Shown here: positions 52,543 through 62,636 of the stretch, in pieces
How positions within the stretch are numbered: position 1 is the stretch's first letter
Layout of the letters: every line of letters starts with the position of its first letter
Program-made: the position numbers and the translations under genes
The notes under the pieces: generated by a model
What the model was told of the DNA's origin: nothing
Seen by the model: only the letters and a program-made list of their open reading frames with translations
Database searches by the model: none
Source: Hyphococcus flavus
GTDB taxonomy: Bacteria > Pseudomonadota > Alphaproteobacteria > Caulobacterales > Parvularculaceae
DNA length: 64,000 nucleotides
Assembly (NCBI RefSeq): GCF_028748065.1
Contig: NZ_CP118166.1
Coordinates: forward strand, 2,867,501-2,931,500
Reading direction: 5' to 3'

Positions 52543-53169
52543 TTATTGATATCGTGCAGTTCTTTGTGGCTCGACAATAAAGGGATTACGGCGCTCTAGC
52601 CAGCGGACCAACTGTTGATCGCCTTCGATTGCAGCAATCCAGTCAGCGATTCGCGTCTTAATCAGCGGTTGCTGAACCTCTTCAAATGCCCGTTCCAGGA
52701 CGGCTTTTAATGTGCGATCGCGGCGCAACAAAGCCCTCAGGCCGGGACCCTCCAATTTAATACGTTCCATTTGACGGGGTGAAATATCAACATTGCTCTC
52801 TCTCCGGGGCGCATCCGGCATCAAGCTGTAAAGGCCTGATAAAATCTCCATCCTCCGTTCGGCGCATTCCGCAGCGATCCGCTCAAGCAGCGACGATCCG
52901 CCTGCCTTTTGTGAATAATACATATAATCACTAAGAACGGCGCAGCATTCAGCGATTGCGAATCTAATGTGTTGTTGCAGGCGCCAGGAAATTCGAATGG
53001 GCTTACTGTTCGACAGTTTTCGGGCAAGCGCACGAGCCCGTTCGTCATCAATAAGCATTTGTTCCACAGACTTGCGAATACTGTCCGGTAAATCTTCCTG
53101 ATTTACATATTGTCGTACATAATCCTCACCGAGGATGTTTACTTCTATGTTCGAGCTACCTTGAACCAT
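52543..53169 (-). CDS. hypothetical protein, about 208 residues
   Basis: Not recognised. The product is soluble, mostly helical, and rich in Arg, Glu and Leu (DDERARALARKLSN, RRMEILSGLYSLMP, DRTLKAVLERAFEEV). No membrane segment, signal peptide or known motif was seen. The ATG at 53169 (MVQGSSNIEV) is used; a start at 53214 would add 15 residues. It is transcribed away from the DUF1328 gene and lies in the stress cluster. Confidence 0.5.
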   Translation of the reverse strand: MVQGSSNIEVNILGEDYVRQYVNQEDLPDSIRKSVEQMLIDDERARALARKLSNSKPIRISWRLQQHIRFAIAECCAVLSDYMYYSQKAGGSSLLERIAAECAERRMEILSGLYSLMPDAPRRESNVDISPRQMERIKLEGPGLRALLRRDRTLKAVLERAFEEVQQPLIKTRIADWIAAIEGDQQLVRWLERRNPFIVEPQRTARYQ

Positions 53170-53264
53170 AATTTTCGAACACAAGATTGCCTGAAAAGTT
53201 CGCAATAATTCCAAAAAATTTGACGTAGCGCGTACTTATATGCGCTTTTCACCAAACAAATTTT

Positions 53265-53289
53265 GGAACGCCTCAAATCATTGCGTGTT
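53265..53289 (+). promoter_or_regulatory. EcfG-like promoter of the DUF1328 gene
   Basis: GGAAC at 53265-53269, 16 bases, then TGTT at 53286-53289, 65 bases before the ATG. The last spacer bases TTGCG are shared with the element before dps. Confidence 0.6.
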
Positions 53290-53353
53290 TAGAGCTTGAA
53301 CCGTCATTTAAAGATGACGTTTTAACGAAGTGCGCTGATCAAAGGAGGTTGCT

Positions 53354-53527
53354 ATGCTCGGTTGGGCGCTCACATTCTTTATTATCGCTATTGTCGCTGC
53401 TGTTTTCGGATTTGGCGGCATTGCCGCTGGCGCTGCCGGCATTGCGAAAATTCTGTTCTTTATCTTTATCGTACTGTTCCTGTTGGCGATGGTTGCGCGT
53501 GCAGTTCGCGGCCGACCGCCCGTCTAA
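53354..53527 (+). CDS. DUF1328-family small membrane protein
   Basis: The 57-residue product has two membrane segments and the family pattern [20 protein letters not shown] with [16 protein letters not shown] later. DUF1328 (YtjA-like) proteins are small, very hydrophobic inner-membrane proteins of unknown function. AGGAGG lies before the ATG. It is below the usual size cutoff and easy to miss. A perfect terminator follows 24 bases after the stop. Confidence 0.85.
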   Translation: MLGWALTFFIIAIVAAVFGFGGIAAGAAGIAKILFFIFIVLFLLAMVARAVRGRPPV

Positions 53528-53550
53528 GAACAAAACACGGTGTTCCCTCA

Positions 53551-53579
53551 AGAGGCGCTTTTAAAGCGCCTCTTTTTTT
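53551..53579 (+). terminator. Rho-independent terminator after the DUF1328 gene
   Basis: A 10-bp perfect stem (53551-53560 with 53564-53573) with a TTA loop is followed by a run of T. Confidence 0.85.
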
Positions 53580-53585
53580 GCAACC

Positions 53586-53611
53586 GGAACCCGAGCCAGT
53601 TCTTTTGTGTT
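53586..53611 (+). promoter_or_regulatory. EcfG-like promoter of the csbD-like gene
   Basis: GGAAC at 53586-53590, 17 bases, then TGTT at 53608-53611, 31 bases before the ATG. The -35 matches the consensus in full. Confidence 0.6.
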
Positions 53612-53642
53612 CACTCTATGGAGCCAATGAAAGGAAAAAACG

Positions 53643-53840
53643 ATGAACGACGATCAGATCAAAGGCAAATGGACCCAGCTTAAAGGCAAAGCCAAAGAAA
53701 CCTGGGGCGAGCTTACCGACAATGACCTGATGGAAGTCGAAGGCGATGTCGAAAAGCTCACCGGCAAGCTTCAAGAACGTTACGGCATTGAACGAGAAGA
53801 AGCCAAAAAACGCATCGATGAATGGCGCGCACAGGTATAA
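53643..53840 (+). CDS. CsbD-family stress response protein
   Basis: The 65-residue product has the CsbD pattern IKGKWTQLKGKAKETWGELT followed by GDVEKLTGKLQERYG. It is a small, highly charged helical protein. CsbD family members are made under general stress in Bacillus and in alphaproteobacteria; the molecular role is not known. An AAAGGA ribosome-binding site lies upstream, along with an EcfG-like promoter. Confidence 0.9.
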   Translation: MNDDQIKGKWTQLKGKAKETWGELTDNDLMEVEGDVEKLTGKLQERYGIEREEAKKRIDEWRAQV

Positions 53841-53879
53841 TAAAGCTTAGCCGCTAATTAAAACCCTGGTTGCGGACCT

Positions 53880-55367
<1,488 letters not shown>

Positions 55368-55392
55368 TTGTGTCTCCTCTGGGAACCGAGGA

Positions 55393-56142
55393 CTACACCC
55401 CTACCCAGCTTTTCAGCAACGCCCCGACCAGATACGCGACGCCGGCGGCCGTCATGCCAATAGCGAATGTTTCAAGGCCAGACCACCACCAACGCGCTGT
55501 TGACCATTTCGATTTGACCGCGCCGATGCCGAAAAACACGGCGCTCGTCATGACGCTGGCAACGACTAGCGCGTTGCTCAACCCTCCGAACAGAAACGGC
55601 ACCAGGGGAACAGCTCCGCAGATAAAGAACGCCGCAAAAGTGATAAGTCCCGACTTCACCGCTGAACGCTCTACTTTTGGCGCGCCGTGTTCTTCCTCGA
55701 GCATGACGCGCACCCAGCGTTCCTGACTTTCGGTGATGATCTCGACAGCGCGCTCAAGGTCATCGCCTTCAAAACCTTTGGCGGCGAAAATCTGCCTGAC
55801 CTCTTCCCTTTCACCTTCCGGCGTCAACGCAATATGGCGCAGTTCCATTTGCTTGAGACGTTCATACTCATCCTTTTCAGCTTTGACCCCGGAGTAGTTT
55901 CCAGCGGCCATGGAGAACCCGTCAGCGAGAAGGTTTGCGGCCCCCAGTATGAGAATGACCTTGGTTGAAAGCGCCGCACCCGCGACACCGGCGACAATGG
56001 CAAAGGTGGTAACCGCCCCGTCGATCCCGCCGAGCACCCAGTCGCGGAGATAATTGATCTCCGGCCCTTCCTTTAACCGCTCTGCAATCGCTCGCGGACT
56101 ATGACCGTGTTCTATATCATCGGTGCTGGTATCTGGGTCCAT
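55393..56142 (-). CDS. VIT1/CCC1-family iron or manganese transporter
   Basis: The 249-residue product has an N-terminal membrane segment after INYLRDWVLGGIDGAVTTFA, a middle acidic soluble domain (about residues 85-165, with Glu-rich helices that can bind metal) and three more membrane segments at the end. Family members move Fe2+ or Mn2+ out of the cytoplasm. It is 25 bases downstream of the aldehyde dehydrogenase start, in the same direction. Confidence 0.87.
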   Translation of the reverse strand: MDPDTSTDDIEHGHSPRAIAERLKEGPEINYLRDWVLGGIDGAVTTFAIVAGVAGAALSTKVILILGAANLLADGFSMAAGNYSGVKAEKDEYERLKQMELRHIALTPEGEREEVRQIFAAKGFEGDDLERAVEIITESQERWVRVMLEEEHGAPKVERSAVKSGLITFAAFFICGAVPLVPFLFGGLSNALVVASVMTSAVFFGIGAVKSKWSTARWWWSGLETFAIGMTAAGVAYLVGALLKSWVGV

Positions 56143-56262
56143 CGCCGGATGTTATGCGGCTTGCCGCTCAGTTTCGTCAATTCTTTACGCCAGCGTGTTG
56201 CGTGTGATCGCGGCAGGACTTAAACCCACGCCCGTTTGCGTCTTTTGAATATAGCGAGCGAC

Positions 56263-57207
56263 ATGACCCAAAAATATACATCTGTGCCTGAGCTGAGCCT
56301 TCGCGCCTATACAGACGGCGATGCGGCTGCGCGCGCCGAATTCGAAGCAGCTCTTTTTCAAGGGTTCAAATATTTCGGGTTCATCATATTAAAAGATCAC
56401 AAAGTCAGCCATGAGTTATTAGCTCGCGCGTACGACCAAAGTGCAGCTTTTTTCGCTCTGAGCGACGCAGAAAAATCACCCTTTGTTCAAGCGGACGGCC
56501 AGCGCGGATATACGCCGTTTGGTAAGGAACACGCTAAGGATTCAAAGCACCCGGACCTGAAAGAGTTCTGGCATGTGGGCCGTGAGTTTGAGCCAACTTC
56601 TCCGCTTGCAAAAATATACGAGCCAAACCTCTGGCCGGACGAGCCATCAGAGTTTCGCAATACATTTCTCGAACTGTTCGACGCGCTTGAAGAAGCTGGC
56701 CTTGTTATGCTGGAAGCGCTGGCCCCGTCGCTCAATGTGCCACGCGACTACTTTCGCGACATGGCGACCGATGGAAACTCAATTCTTCGATTGTTGCATT
56801 ACCCGCCAATTCCTGATGGCGCAGACCCCGGCGCGATCCGCGCAGCGGCGCATGAGGATATCAACCTCATCACTATCCTTGTCGCAGCCGAAGGCGGCGG
56901 GCTGGAACTTCTGGACCGCCACGGCAAATGGCTGGCGATTGATACGGACCCGGAAAACCTGATCGTTGATGCGGGCGATATGCTCGCGCGGATTACGAAT
57001 GACGTTATACCAGCGACTACCCATCGCGTGGTCAATCCGACCGGGCCGAACGTTTCACGTTATTCCATGCCATTCTTCATGCACCCTCATCCTGACGCTA
57101 TGCTTTCATGCATCGAAAGCTGCCGTAATGGCGGCGCAAAACACCCTGATATTCGCGCCGATGATTTTCTCCGGCAACGCCTCAAAGAAATCGGTCTGAC
57201 AGCGTGA
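56263..57207 (+). CDS. isopenicillin N synthase-like 2-oxoglutarate/Fe(II) dioxygenase
   Basis: The 314-residue product has the N-terminal DIOX_N region (residues about 1-120) and the Fe site: His in HEDINLIT, Asp two residues later, and His in ATTHRVVNP, plus the RYSMPFF segment. Such enzymes oxidise small molecules; the substrate is unknown. The ATG at 56263 is used; an in-frame start at 56236 is less likely. It is coupled to the next gene by a four-base overlap. Confidence 0.85.
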   Translation: MTQKYTSVPELSLRAYTDGDAAARAEFEAALFQGFKYFGFIILKDHKVSHELLARAYDQSAAFFALSDAEKSPFVQADGQRGYTPFGKEHAKDSKHPDLKEFWHVGREFEPTSPLAKIYEPNLWPDEPSEFRNTFLELFDALEEAGLVMLEALAPSLNVPRDYFRDMATDGNSILRLLHYPPIPDGADPGAIRAAAHEDINLITILVAAEGGGLELLDRHGKWLAIDTDPENLIVDAGDMLARITNDVIPATTHRVVNPTGPNVSRYSMPFFMHPHPDAMLSCIESCRNGGAKHPDIRADDFLRQRLKEIGLTA

Positions 57208-57719
57208 CGTTTTCGATCCGAACGGGCGTCAAGGAAGATATTCCGGCCCTATGCGAAATTGAACATGATGCTGCACAAGCCTATCGCGCTGTTGGCTATG
57301 ACTTTTGTGCGGATGGAGCCGTACGCGACGAGGAAGAGCATTTGCGCGGCATCAATGAAGGCGCCCTCTTCGTATCGGAAAGCGAGGGAGAGCCGTCCGG
57401 TTTCATTCTGTTATGGCCTGTAGACGGACACGCGCACATTACCGAAATTTCCGTCGCCACGCGATTTCAACAGCACGGTATCGGGCGAGCGTTGATCGAT
57501 AAGGGTGAGGAATGGGCGCGAAACGCCGGTTATTCTGCGATCACCCTGACTACTTTCACCGAGGTGCCGTGGAACGCGCCTTTTTACCGTTCAATCGGCT
57601 ATTCTGATTATACGCCCGGCGCCGACGAGCCTGAGCTAGCCTCGGTTCAGTCTACTGAGGCTGAGTATGGCTTTCATGCAAAGCCGCGCATCGCGATGGT
57701 CAAACGCCTGAAAAGCTAG
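57204..57719 (+). CDS. GNAT-family N-acetyltransferase
   Basis: The 171-residue product has the GNAT acetyl-CoA loop pattern VATRFQQHGIGRALIDKG and a C-terminal half with YRSIGYSDY. The GTG start overlaps the dioxygenase stop, so both are made together and may act on the same compound. The substrate is unknown. Confidence 0.85.
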   Translation: MTFSIRTGVKEDIPALCEIEHDAAQAYRAVGYDFCADGAVRDEEEHLRGINEGALFVSESEGEPSGFILLWPVDGHAHITEISVATRFQQHGIGRALIDKGEEWARNAGYSAITLTTFTEVPWNAPFYRSIGYSDYTPGADEPELASVQSTEAEYGFHAKPRIAMVKRLKS

Positions 57720-57774
57720 AGAGCCGGGCGAAAAAGTCGAATCCGGTTTTCGCAAATCCGGCGCAACAAATAAG

Positions 57775-57822
57775 AATCTAGATCATCAAATGATCTAACC
57801 TTATCGCCCGATGATCTAGATT
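57775..57822. repeat. perfect 12-bp inverted repeat between convergent genes
   Basis: AATCTAGATCAT at 57775-57786 is the exact reverse complement of 57811-57822, which overlaps the stop codon of the metalloprotease gene by two bases. The loop is 24 bases and holds TGATCTAA, part of a second pairing. It could end both transcripts but lacks a clear T run. Confidence 0.55.
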
Positions 57823-60403
57823 ACTCGCAGTGCCAGCACGTTTCCATAAACCCCGGCGATCCGATCGGGCTTCCCGGCGGGACGTCGGGCGCGCCGACAA
57901 CGCCGGAACGCGCTGGCGCGGGACGATCAAAATGCCGCTCGATATTGGCGATCAACCATTCGCGGTGCGCACGATCGGGTGTCTGTCCTTCCAACAAACC
58001 TGGCGATAATCGGGTGCGAAGGCCCTTTAGATACATATCAATTATCGCCTGTACGTTTGATGGCGCCGTCGCACCCGCTCCGTTTGAAAGCCCTACAGCG
58101 GCAGCTTGAGCTTCACCTTCCGAAGGCGCGCCGCCACTCAATGCAATCAGTGTAGAAACAAATCGTGTCTGAAGCCGTTGCGCAATCGCCTGCCTCCTTG
58201 CCGAAGGCTGACTCGCAAAAATCTGCTGTTCAATTGAGGTGAGCACGTCGTTGACGCCAAGGCGCGACGGCTGCCGGCTTTGATAGTCAGCCAGCCGAGC
58301 CGTCCGGTCAGGATGCAAAAGTGCGCCAATAGTGATGGCAGCAGCACTGTCCGCCGCCGTAAGCACGTCAAATACCGGACCTGTTTCACTCGCAAACGTT
58401 TCCGCAATATTGTTCGAGCCAAAGGCGCCAAGTGGTGGCGTCAGTTGATTCACGAGACTGTCAGGCAGCGCCAACGCGGCGGGATCCAGTGTTTCGACAA
58501 GCGCTGCCAAGGCTTCGCGCTGGCGTTCGTCACTAACGGGTGCGCCAGGCGTAAGCGCGTCCCCTTTTTCATTATAGGAAAATTCAAATCCGCCGACTGA
58601 TTTTGCGGCCGCTGCGATCTGATACCGATGGTAAAGATAGATCGGCACCAGCACGCTGCGCATCTCAGCCATGCCAGAGCCATCCTTGATGACGCGCGCG
58701 CCAAAATTTTCAAGGGCTATGCGGCGCACGTTCATAGTCTGTCGCAACATAGCGACTGCGTCAGCGCCATTGTCCCAAACGCTTGCATAAGGGTGGGCCG
58801 TCGCAACGCTTCTCGCTTCCCGGTCGCCAACAAACATCAAACCGCTGGCGTACCCTTCGCGCAGAATGGTTTCCAACTCCTCTTCTTCGTCAGCGTCTTC
58901 AGGAAATTCAGCATAAAGCCAAGTTGCAGCAAGCTTATCCCATTCGCCGATGCCGTCATCATAAGCCTGACTAAGATCAAGCGTTCCGTCAGAGCTTACG
59001 GAAACTAGCGGGGCCGGATAGTCCATTACTGACGCGCGATCATTGGAAGAAGCCGCAAAGTTATGTGCAAAACCCAGTGAATGGCCGACTTCATGCGCAG
59101 AGAGTTGCTTGATGCGATTAAGGGCGATGGTCACCGGATCATTCGGTCCGCCCTCACCCGAATTATCTGCGCCGACGAGACCTTCAAAGATCATCCTGTC
59201 CTGACGTACCCGTTGGGAACCCAAAATAACGCTTCCTTTAAGCATTTCTCCGGTGCGCGGGTCATGAACGCCGCCGCCATAGGACCAGCCACGGGTCTGA
59301 CGGTGGGTCCACGAGATTACGTTATAGCGAATGTCTCGCGGGTGAACGCCTTCAGGCAGCGGTTCCACACGAAAGGCGTTTTCAAAACCGGCCGCCTCAA
59401 ACGCATCAGCCCACCAGGATGCGCCTTCAATCAGCGCTTCACTGATTTGCGGAGGTGCGCCGGCGTCAACATAAAACACGATGGGCTCTTTTGCCGGACT
59501 TACCGCTTGTGTGGGGTCTTCTTTTTCCAGCCTATACCTTCGCGCAACAGACCGCAGAATTGGTTCTTCCAGTGGTGATGAAAAATCGTAATGCGGAACA
59601 TCAATTGCACCGGAACGGGGGTCGAACGCGCGCGGCTCATAACCTGCTTCAGGCAAGCGCACCAATGAATGATGCTGCACCAGCGTGATCGACCGGCCGT
59701 CAGCCGCCGTTGCACGCACTTCCGAACCAGGACTATCGCTCGTCAGCGTCATGAAGGCGTCAAATTCAACATTGTCAGGAAAGGCGAGTGCGTTCGCTGC
59801 ATCGGGAAAGGTCCTATCACTCGCTATAGAAAATGACCCGCCTCTCGGGTGGTTCTTCAAGGATGAAACTATGCCTAGAGAGTCCCGCGTCAGAAAACTT
59901 GAAATATCAACGAGTATCTGACCGTTCGGACCTGTGGCGCTGATATCGCCAGACCATAAAAATGAACGGGCAAATGACTCTCTTACAGCTCTACGTTCAA
60001 GCGCGTTGTCGGAACTCGCGCGATAAGTCCAGTTTTCCTGTTCGGCGATCAACTTGTTGCCCAGTTTCCGAAACGCGACCAAAGAACCGTTGTCGAATAA
60101 ACCCCTGTCCAACCCAACAGGATTTGAACCCAGGCCAGATGTAAGGCCTGAAGCGTAAATAGCCCTAAGCGATACGCCTTCAGTATCAGGTGCTGGAAAG
60201 ACCGCGAAAACCTTGCCGCCTTGTTCATCAGCAAACAATGTCAGGAAACCGTCTTTACGTGTCAGTTCAGCAACCGACTCATCAACCCAAACATTCGCAG
60301 GAGCCTCTATGGTCTGTTCTGGCTCTGTGCTCTGTTGAGGCGTTTCTGGCGAAGAACAACCAGCGGCGATAAGTGCAATGGCAGCAAAGGCGTAAAGGCG
60401 CAT
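57821..60403 (-). CDS. lipoprotein zinc metalloprotease (metzincin-like, DUF5117/DUF4953 type)
   Basis: The 860-residue product has a lipoprotein signal with Cys at residue 16, and the zinc motif HEVGHSLGFAHNF (HExxHxxGxxH) with a following SVMDYP that serves as the Met-turn. The rest matches large outer-membrane-type zinc proteases of unknown substrate, which are common in Sphingomonas and Caulobacter relatives. It probably acts on the periplasmic side. No partner gene is next to it. Confidence 0.82.
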   Translation of the reverse strand: MRLYAFAAIALIAAGCSSPETPQQSTEPEQTIEAPANVWVDESVAELTRKDGFLTLFADEQGGKVFAVFPAPDTEGVSLRAIYASGLTSGLGSNPVGLDRGLFDNGSLVAFRKLGNKLIAEQENWTYRASSDNALERRAVRESFARSFLWSGDISATGPNGQILVDISSFLTRDSLGIVSSLKNHPRGGSFSIASDRTFPDAANALAFPDNVEFDAFMTLTSDSPGSEVRATAADGRSITLVQHHSLVRLPEAGYEPRAFDPRSGAIDVPHYDFSSPLEEPILRSVARRYRLEKEDPTQAVSPAKEPIVFYVDAGAPPQISEALIEGASWWADAFEAAGFENAFRVEPLPEGVHPRDIRYNVISWTHRQTRGWSYGGGVHDPRTGEMLKGSVILGSQRVRQDRMIFEGLVGADNSGEGGPNDPVTIALNRIKQLSAHEVGHSLGFAHNFAASSNDRASVMDYPAPLVSVSSDGTLDLSQAYDDGIGEWDKLAATWLYAEFPEDADEEEELETILREGYASGLMFVGDREARSVATAHPYASVWDNGADAVAMLRQTMNVRRIALENFGARVIKDGSGMAEMRSVLVPIYLYHRYQIAAAAKSVGGFEFSYNEKGDALTPGAPVSDERQREALAALVETLDPAALALPDSLVNQLTPPLGAFGSNNIAETFASETGPVFDVLTAADSAAAITIGALLHPDRTARLADYQSRQPSRLGVNDVLTSIEQQIFASQPSARRQAIAQRLQTRFVSTLIALSGGAPSEGEAQAAAVGLSNGAGATAPSNVQAIIDMYLKGLRTRLSPGLLEGQTPDRAHREWLIANIERHFDRPAPARSGVVGAPDVPPGSPIGSPGFMETCWHCE

Positions 60404-60543
60404 TTAAGTCCCCTTGAATTGTATTTGCCGGGAAGCTGCCGGAAATCTCCGCGAAAATCAAAGGGGTGCTGCGTCGCAGAATTGCGTTGGAAGACGCCAT
60501 CCCTATATTCGTCTGATGTTTTTTGAGGAAAAGGGGCGTTTGA

Positions 60544-61389
60544 GTGAAATTTGCCGGTACGAAAGACTATGTAGCGACAGAAGACCTGAAAGTGGCTGTA
60601 AACGCCGCCGTGACGCTGGAACGACCGTTGCTGGTCAAAGGCGAACCCGGCACGGGTAAGACAGTTCTTGCGATTGAAGTCGCCAAGGCGCTTGGGGCCC
60701 CCCTTCTTGAATGGCACATCAAATCGACCACCAAAGCACATCAAGGGCTTTATGAATATGACGCCGTCGCTCGCCTGAGAGACGGTCAGCTCGGTGAAGA
60801 ACGGGCTCGCGATGTAAAGAACTACATCAAGCGGGGAAAGCTGTGGGAGGCGTTTACCGCCGACCAGCGCCCTGTTTTGTTGATTGACGAAATCGATAAG
60901 GCGGATATCGAGTTTCCCAACGACCTTCTTCAGGAACTCGATCGGATGGAGTTCTATGTTTACGAGACAGGTGAAACGGTCACAGCGAAACAGCGCCCAA
61001 TCGTGATCATCACATCAAACAACGAGAAAGAATTGCCGGACGCATTTTTGCGCCGTTGTTTTTTCCATTACATAAAATTCCCCGATCCAGATACCATGTC
61101 AGAGATTGTTGAGGTTCATTATCCTGGCATCAAGAAGCGTCTGGTTGGCGACGCTATGAAGATCTTTTACGAGATACGTGAAGTACCCAGCCTGAAAAAG
61201 AAACCGTCGACCTCGGAACTGCTCGATTGGTTGAAACTCTTGATGTCCGAAGATTTGCCAGAGGAGATCCTTAGCGAACGTGATCCGCGCAAGGCTATAC
61301 CTCCGCTGCACGGCGCACTTTTAAAGAACGAGCAGGACGTCCATATGTTCGAGAGGCTGGCTTTTCTCGCGCGGCGTGAAACGAGTTAG
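60544..61389 (+). CDS. MoxR-family AAA+ ATPase
   Basis: The 281-residue product has Walker A GEPGTGKT near residue 33, Walker B VLLIDEIDKAD and the sensor IITSNNEKELPDAFLRRC. MoxR ATPases act as chaperones or insert cofactors, usually with a VWA-domain partner. Here no VWA gene follows; an ATP-grasp gene lies 134 bases further on, the same strand. Translation starts at a GTG with GGGG about eight bases before it. Confidence 0.88.
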   Translation: MKFAGTKDYVATEDLKVAVNAAVTLERPLLVKGEPGTGKTVLAIEVAKALGAPLLEWHIKSTTKAHQGLYEYDAVARLRDGQLGEERARDVKNYIKRGKLWEAFTADQRPVLLIDEIDKADIEFPNDLLQELDRMEFYVYETGETVTAKQRPIVIITSNNEKELPDAFLRRCFFHYIKFPDPDTMSEIVEVHYPGIKKRLVGDAMKIFYEIREVPSLKKKPSTSELLDWLKLLMSEDLPEEILSERDPRKAIPPLHGALLKNEQDVHMFERLAFLARRETS

Positions 61390-61523
61390 GCGAATTCGCC
61401 TCAGCGTTATCAATACCAGCCTAAATTCTTGAATTTTTGCCTTTGAGTTCTTCAATGAAGGCGCTAAAATTAACGCCTCGCAGGACGATTACAGGTCGTT
61501 CCCGCGAACGGAAAGACTGACCC

Positions 61524-62546
61524 ATGCCATACACCGACCCCTCACGCGCGGTTGCGCCATTGCAAATTCCTGATGAAGCCAGAAAGCGCATTCGGGTCCT
61601 TTTTCTAGCTAAACACGCGCTTTGGGGCGGCGGCCAACATCCTGAAGACGGTAACCACGCGATCTACCACCACGAGGTTCGATCAAGCCTTGAGTCGTTA
61701 AACCTGAACCTTCAGATCGCCGACAAGGTTCGTGCGCTATACGAAAAACCGGAAGCGGATTTTGTGTTTCCGTTGCTAAACCGCATCGGGTTCATGAATT
61801 CGGAAATGATGATCCCGCTTCTATGCAATATGCACGGCATTCCCTATGTCGGCGGCAGTCCGATCATCCGCGGATTAGGGGACGACAAAGACCTCTCTAA
61901 ACTTGTTGCGCAAAACGCGGATGTTCCGACAGCGCCCTGGGCCTGTTATCGCCGCGGCGCGCCGGTGCAGGAACCAGATTGCCCCAAAGCTGAACGCTGG
62001 GTGATTAAGCCAAACGCATCTTCCGCGTCCTGGGGCATCTCTGACGCATATAACTGGCCGGATGTCGCTAACGCGGTCGCTGACATTCATGCGCAGGGAC
62101 ATGACGCCATCGTCGAGCCCTATCTAGATGGCTATGACGTTCAGGTTCCTTTTATCAGCGTTGGCGGGCCAGCAATGCTTCCCATGCTGATTTATGAGCG
62201 TGAAGATACATCTCGTCTATGGACCTACTATGAAAAACGCGATCTTGTACCGAATACGGAAAAAAGCACGCTCAAGGTTTTTGACGACCCGGAATGGGCG
62301 CCGAAGGTTGCTGAACTGGCGAACCGTGTCGCCCGCCGGTTCGAGCCGTTTGACTTCGGCAGGCTAGAGTTTCGCCTTGATCGCAATGCGGGGGAAATCA
62401 ATTTCATTGAGATTAATCTGAACTGCAATCTCTGGTCGGAAAAGGTGATCGGCAAAGCCGCGAGTTATGCTGGGTTCACCCACCCGCAGCTTATGGAAAC
62501 CATTCTGGCCGACAGTATGCGCCGTAACGGCCTGATCAGCCTTTGA
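61524..62546 (+). CDS. ATP-grasp ligase, D-alanine-D-alanine ligase-like
   Basis: The 340-residue product has a central ATP-grasp domain with WVIKPNASSASWGISDA (ATP-binding Lys loop) and the metal-site end INFIEINLNCNLW. The layout resembles D-Ala-D-Ala ligase, but the N-terminus differs (LFLAKHALWGGGQHPEDG). It may join an amino acid or similar acid to an amine. It is not the usual ddl in the mur cluster. Confidence 0.75.
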   Translation: MPYTDPSRAVAPLQIPDEARKRIRVLFLAKHALWGGGQHPEDGNHAIYHHEVRSSLESLNLNLQIADKVRALYEKPEADFVFPLLNRIGFMNSEMMIPLLCNMHGIPYVGGSPIIRGLGDDKDLSKLVAQNADVPTAPWACYRRGAPVQEPDCPKAERWVIKPNASSASWGISDAYNWPDVANAVADIHAQGHDAIVEPYLDGYDVQVPFISVGGPAMLPMLIYEREDTSRLWTYYEKRDLVPNTEKSTLKVFDDPEWAPKVAELANRVARRFEPFDFGRLEFRLDRNAGEINFIEINLNCNLWSEKVIGKAASYAGFTHPQLMETILADSMRRNGLISL

Positions 62547-62636
62547 TTTCCGGGCTGCGGGCGCGCCTGCCCTTTCCCCGTAGCCAAAAAGTCCGTAAGC
62601 TCTTCGGGTTGTTCTGCGTAGAGGGGTAATCGGGGC

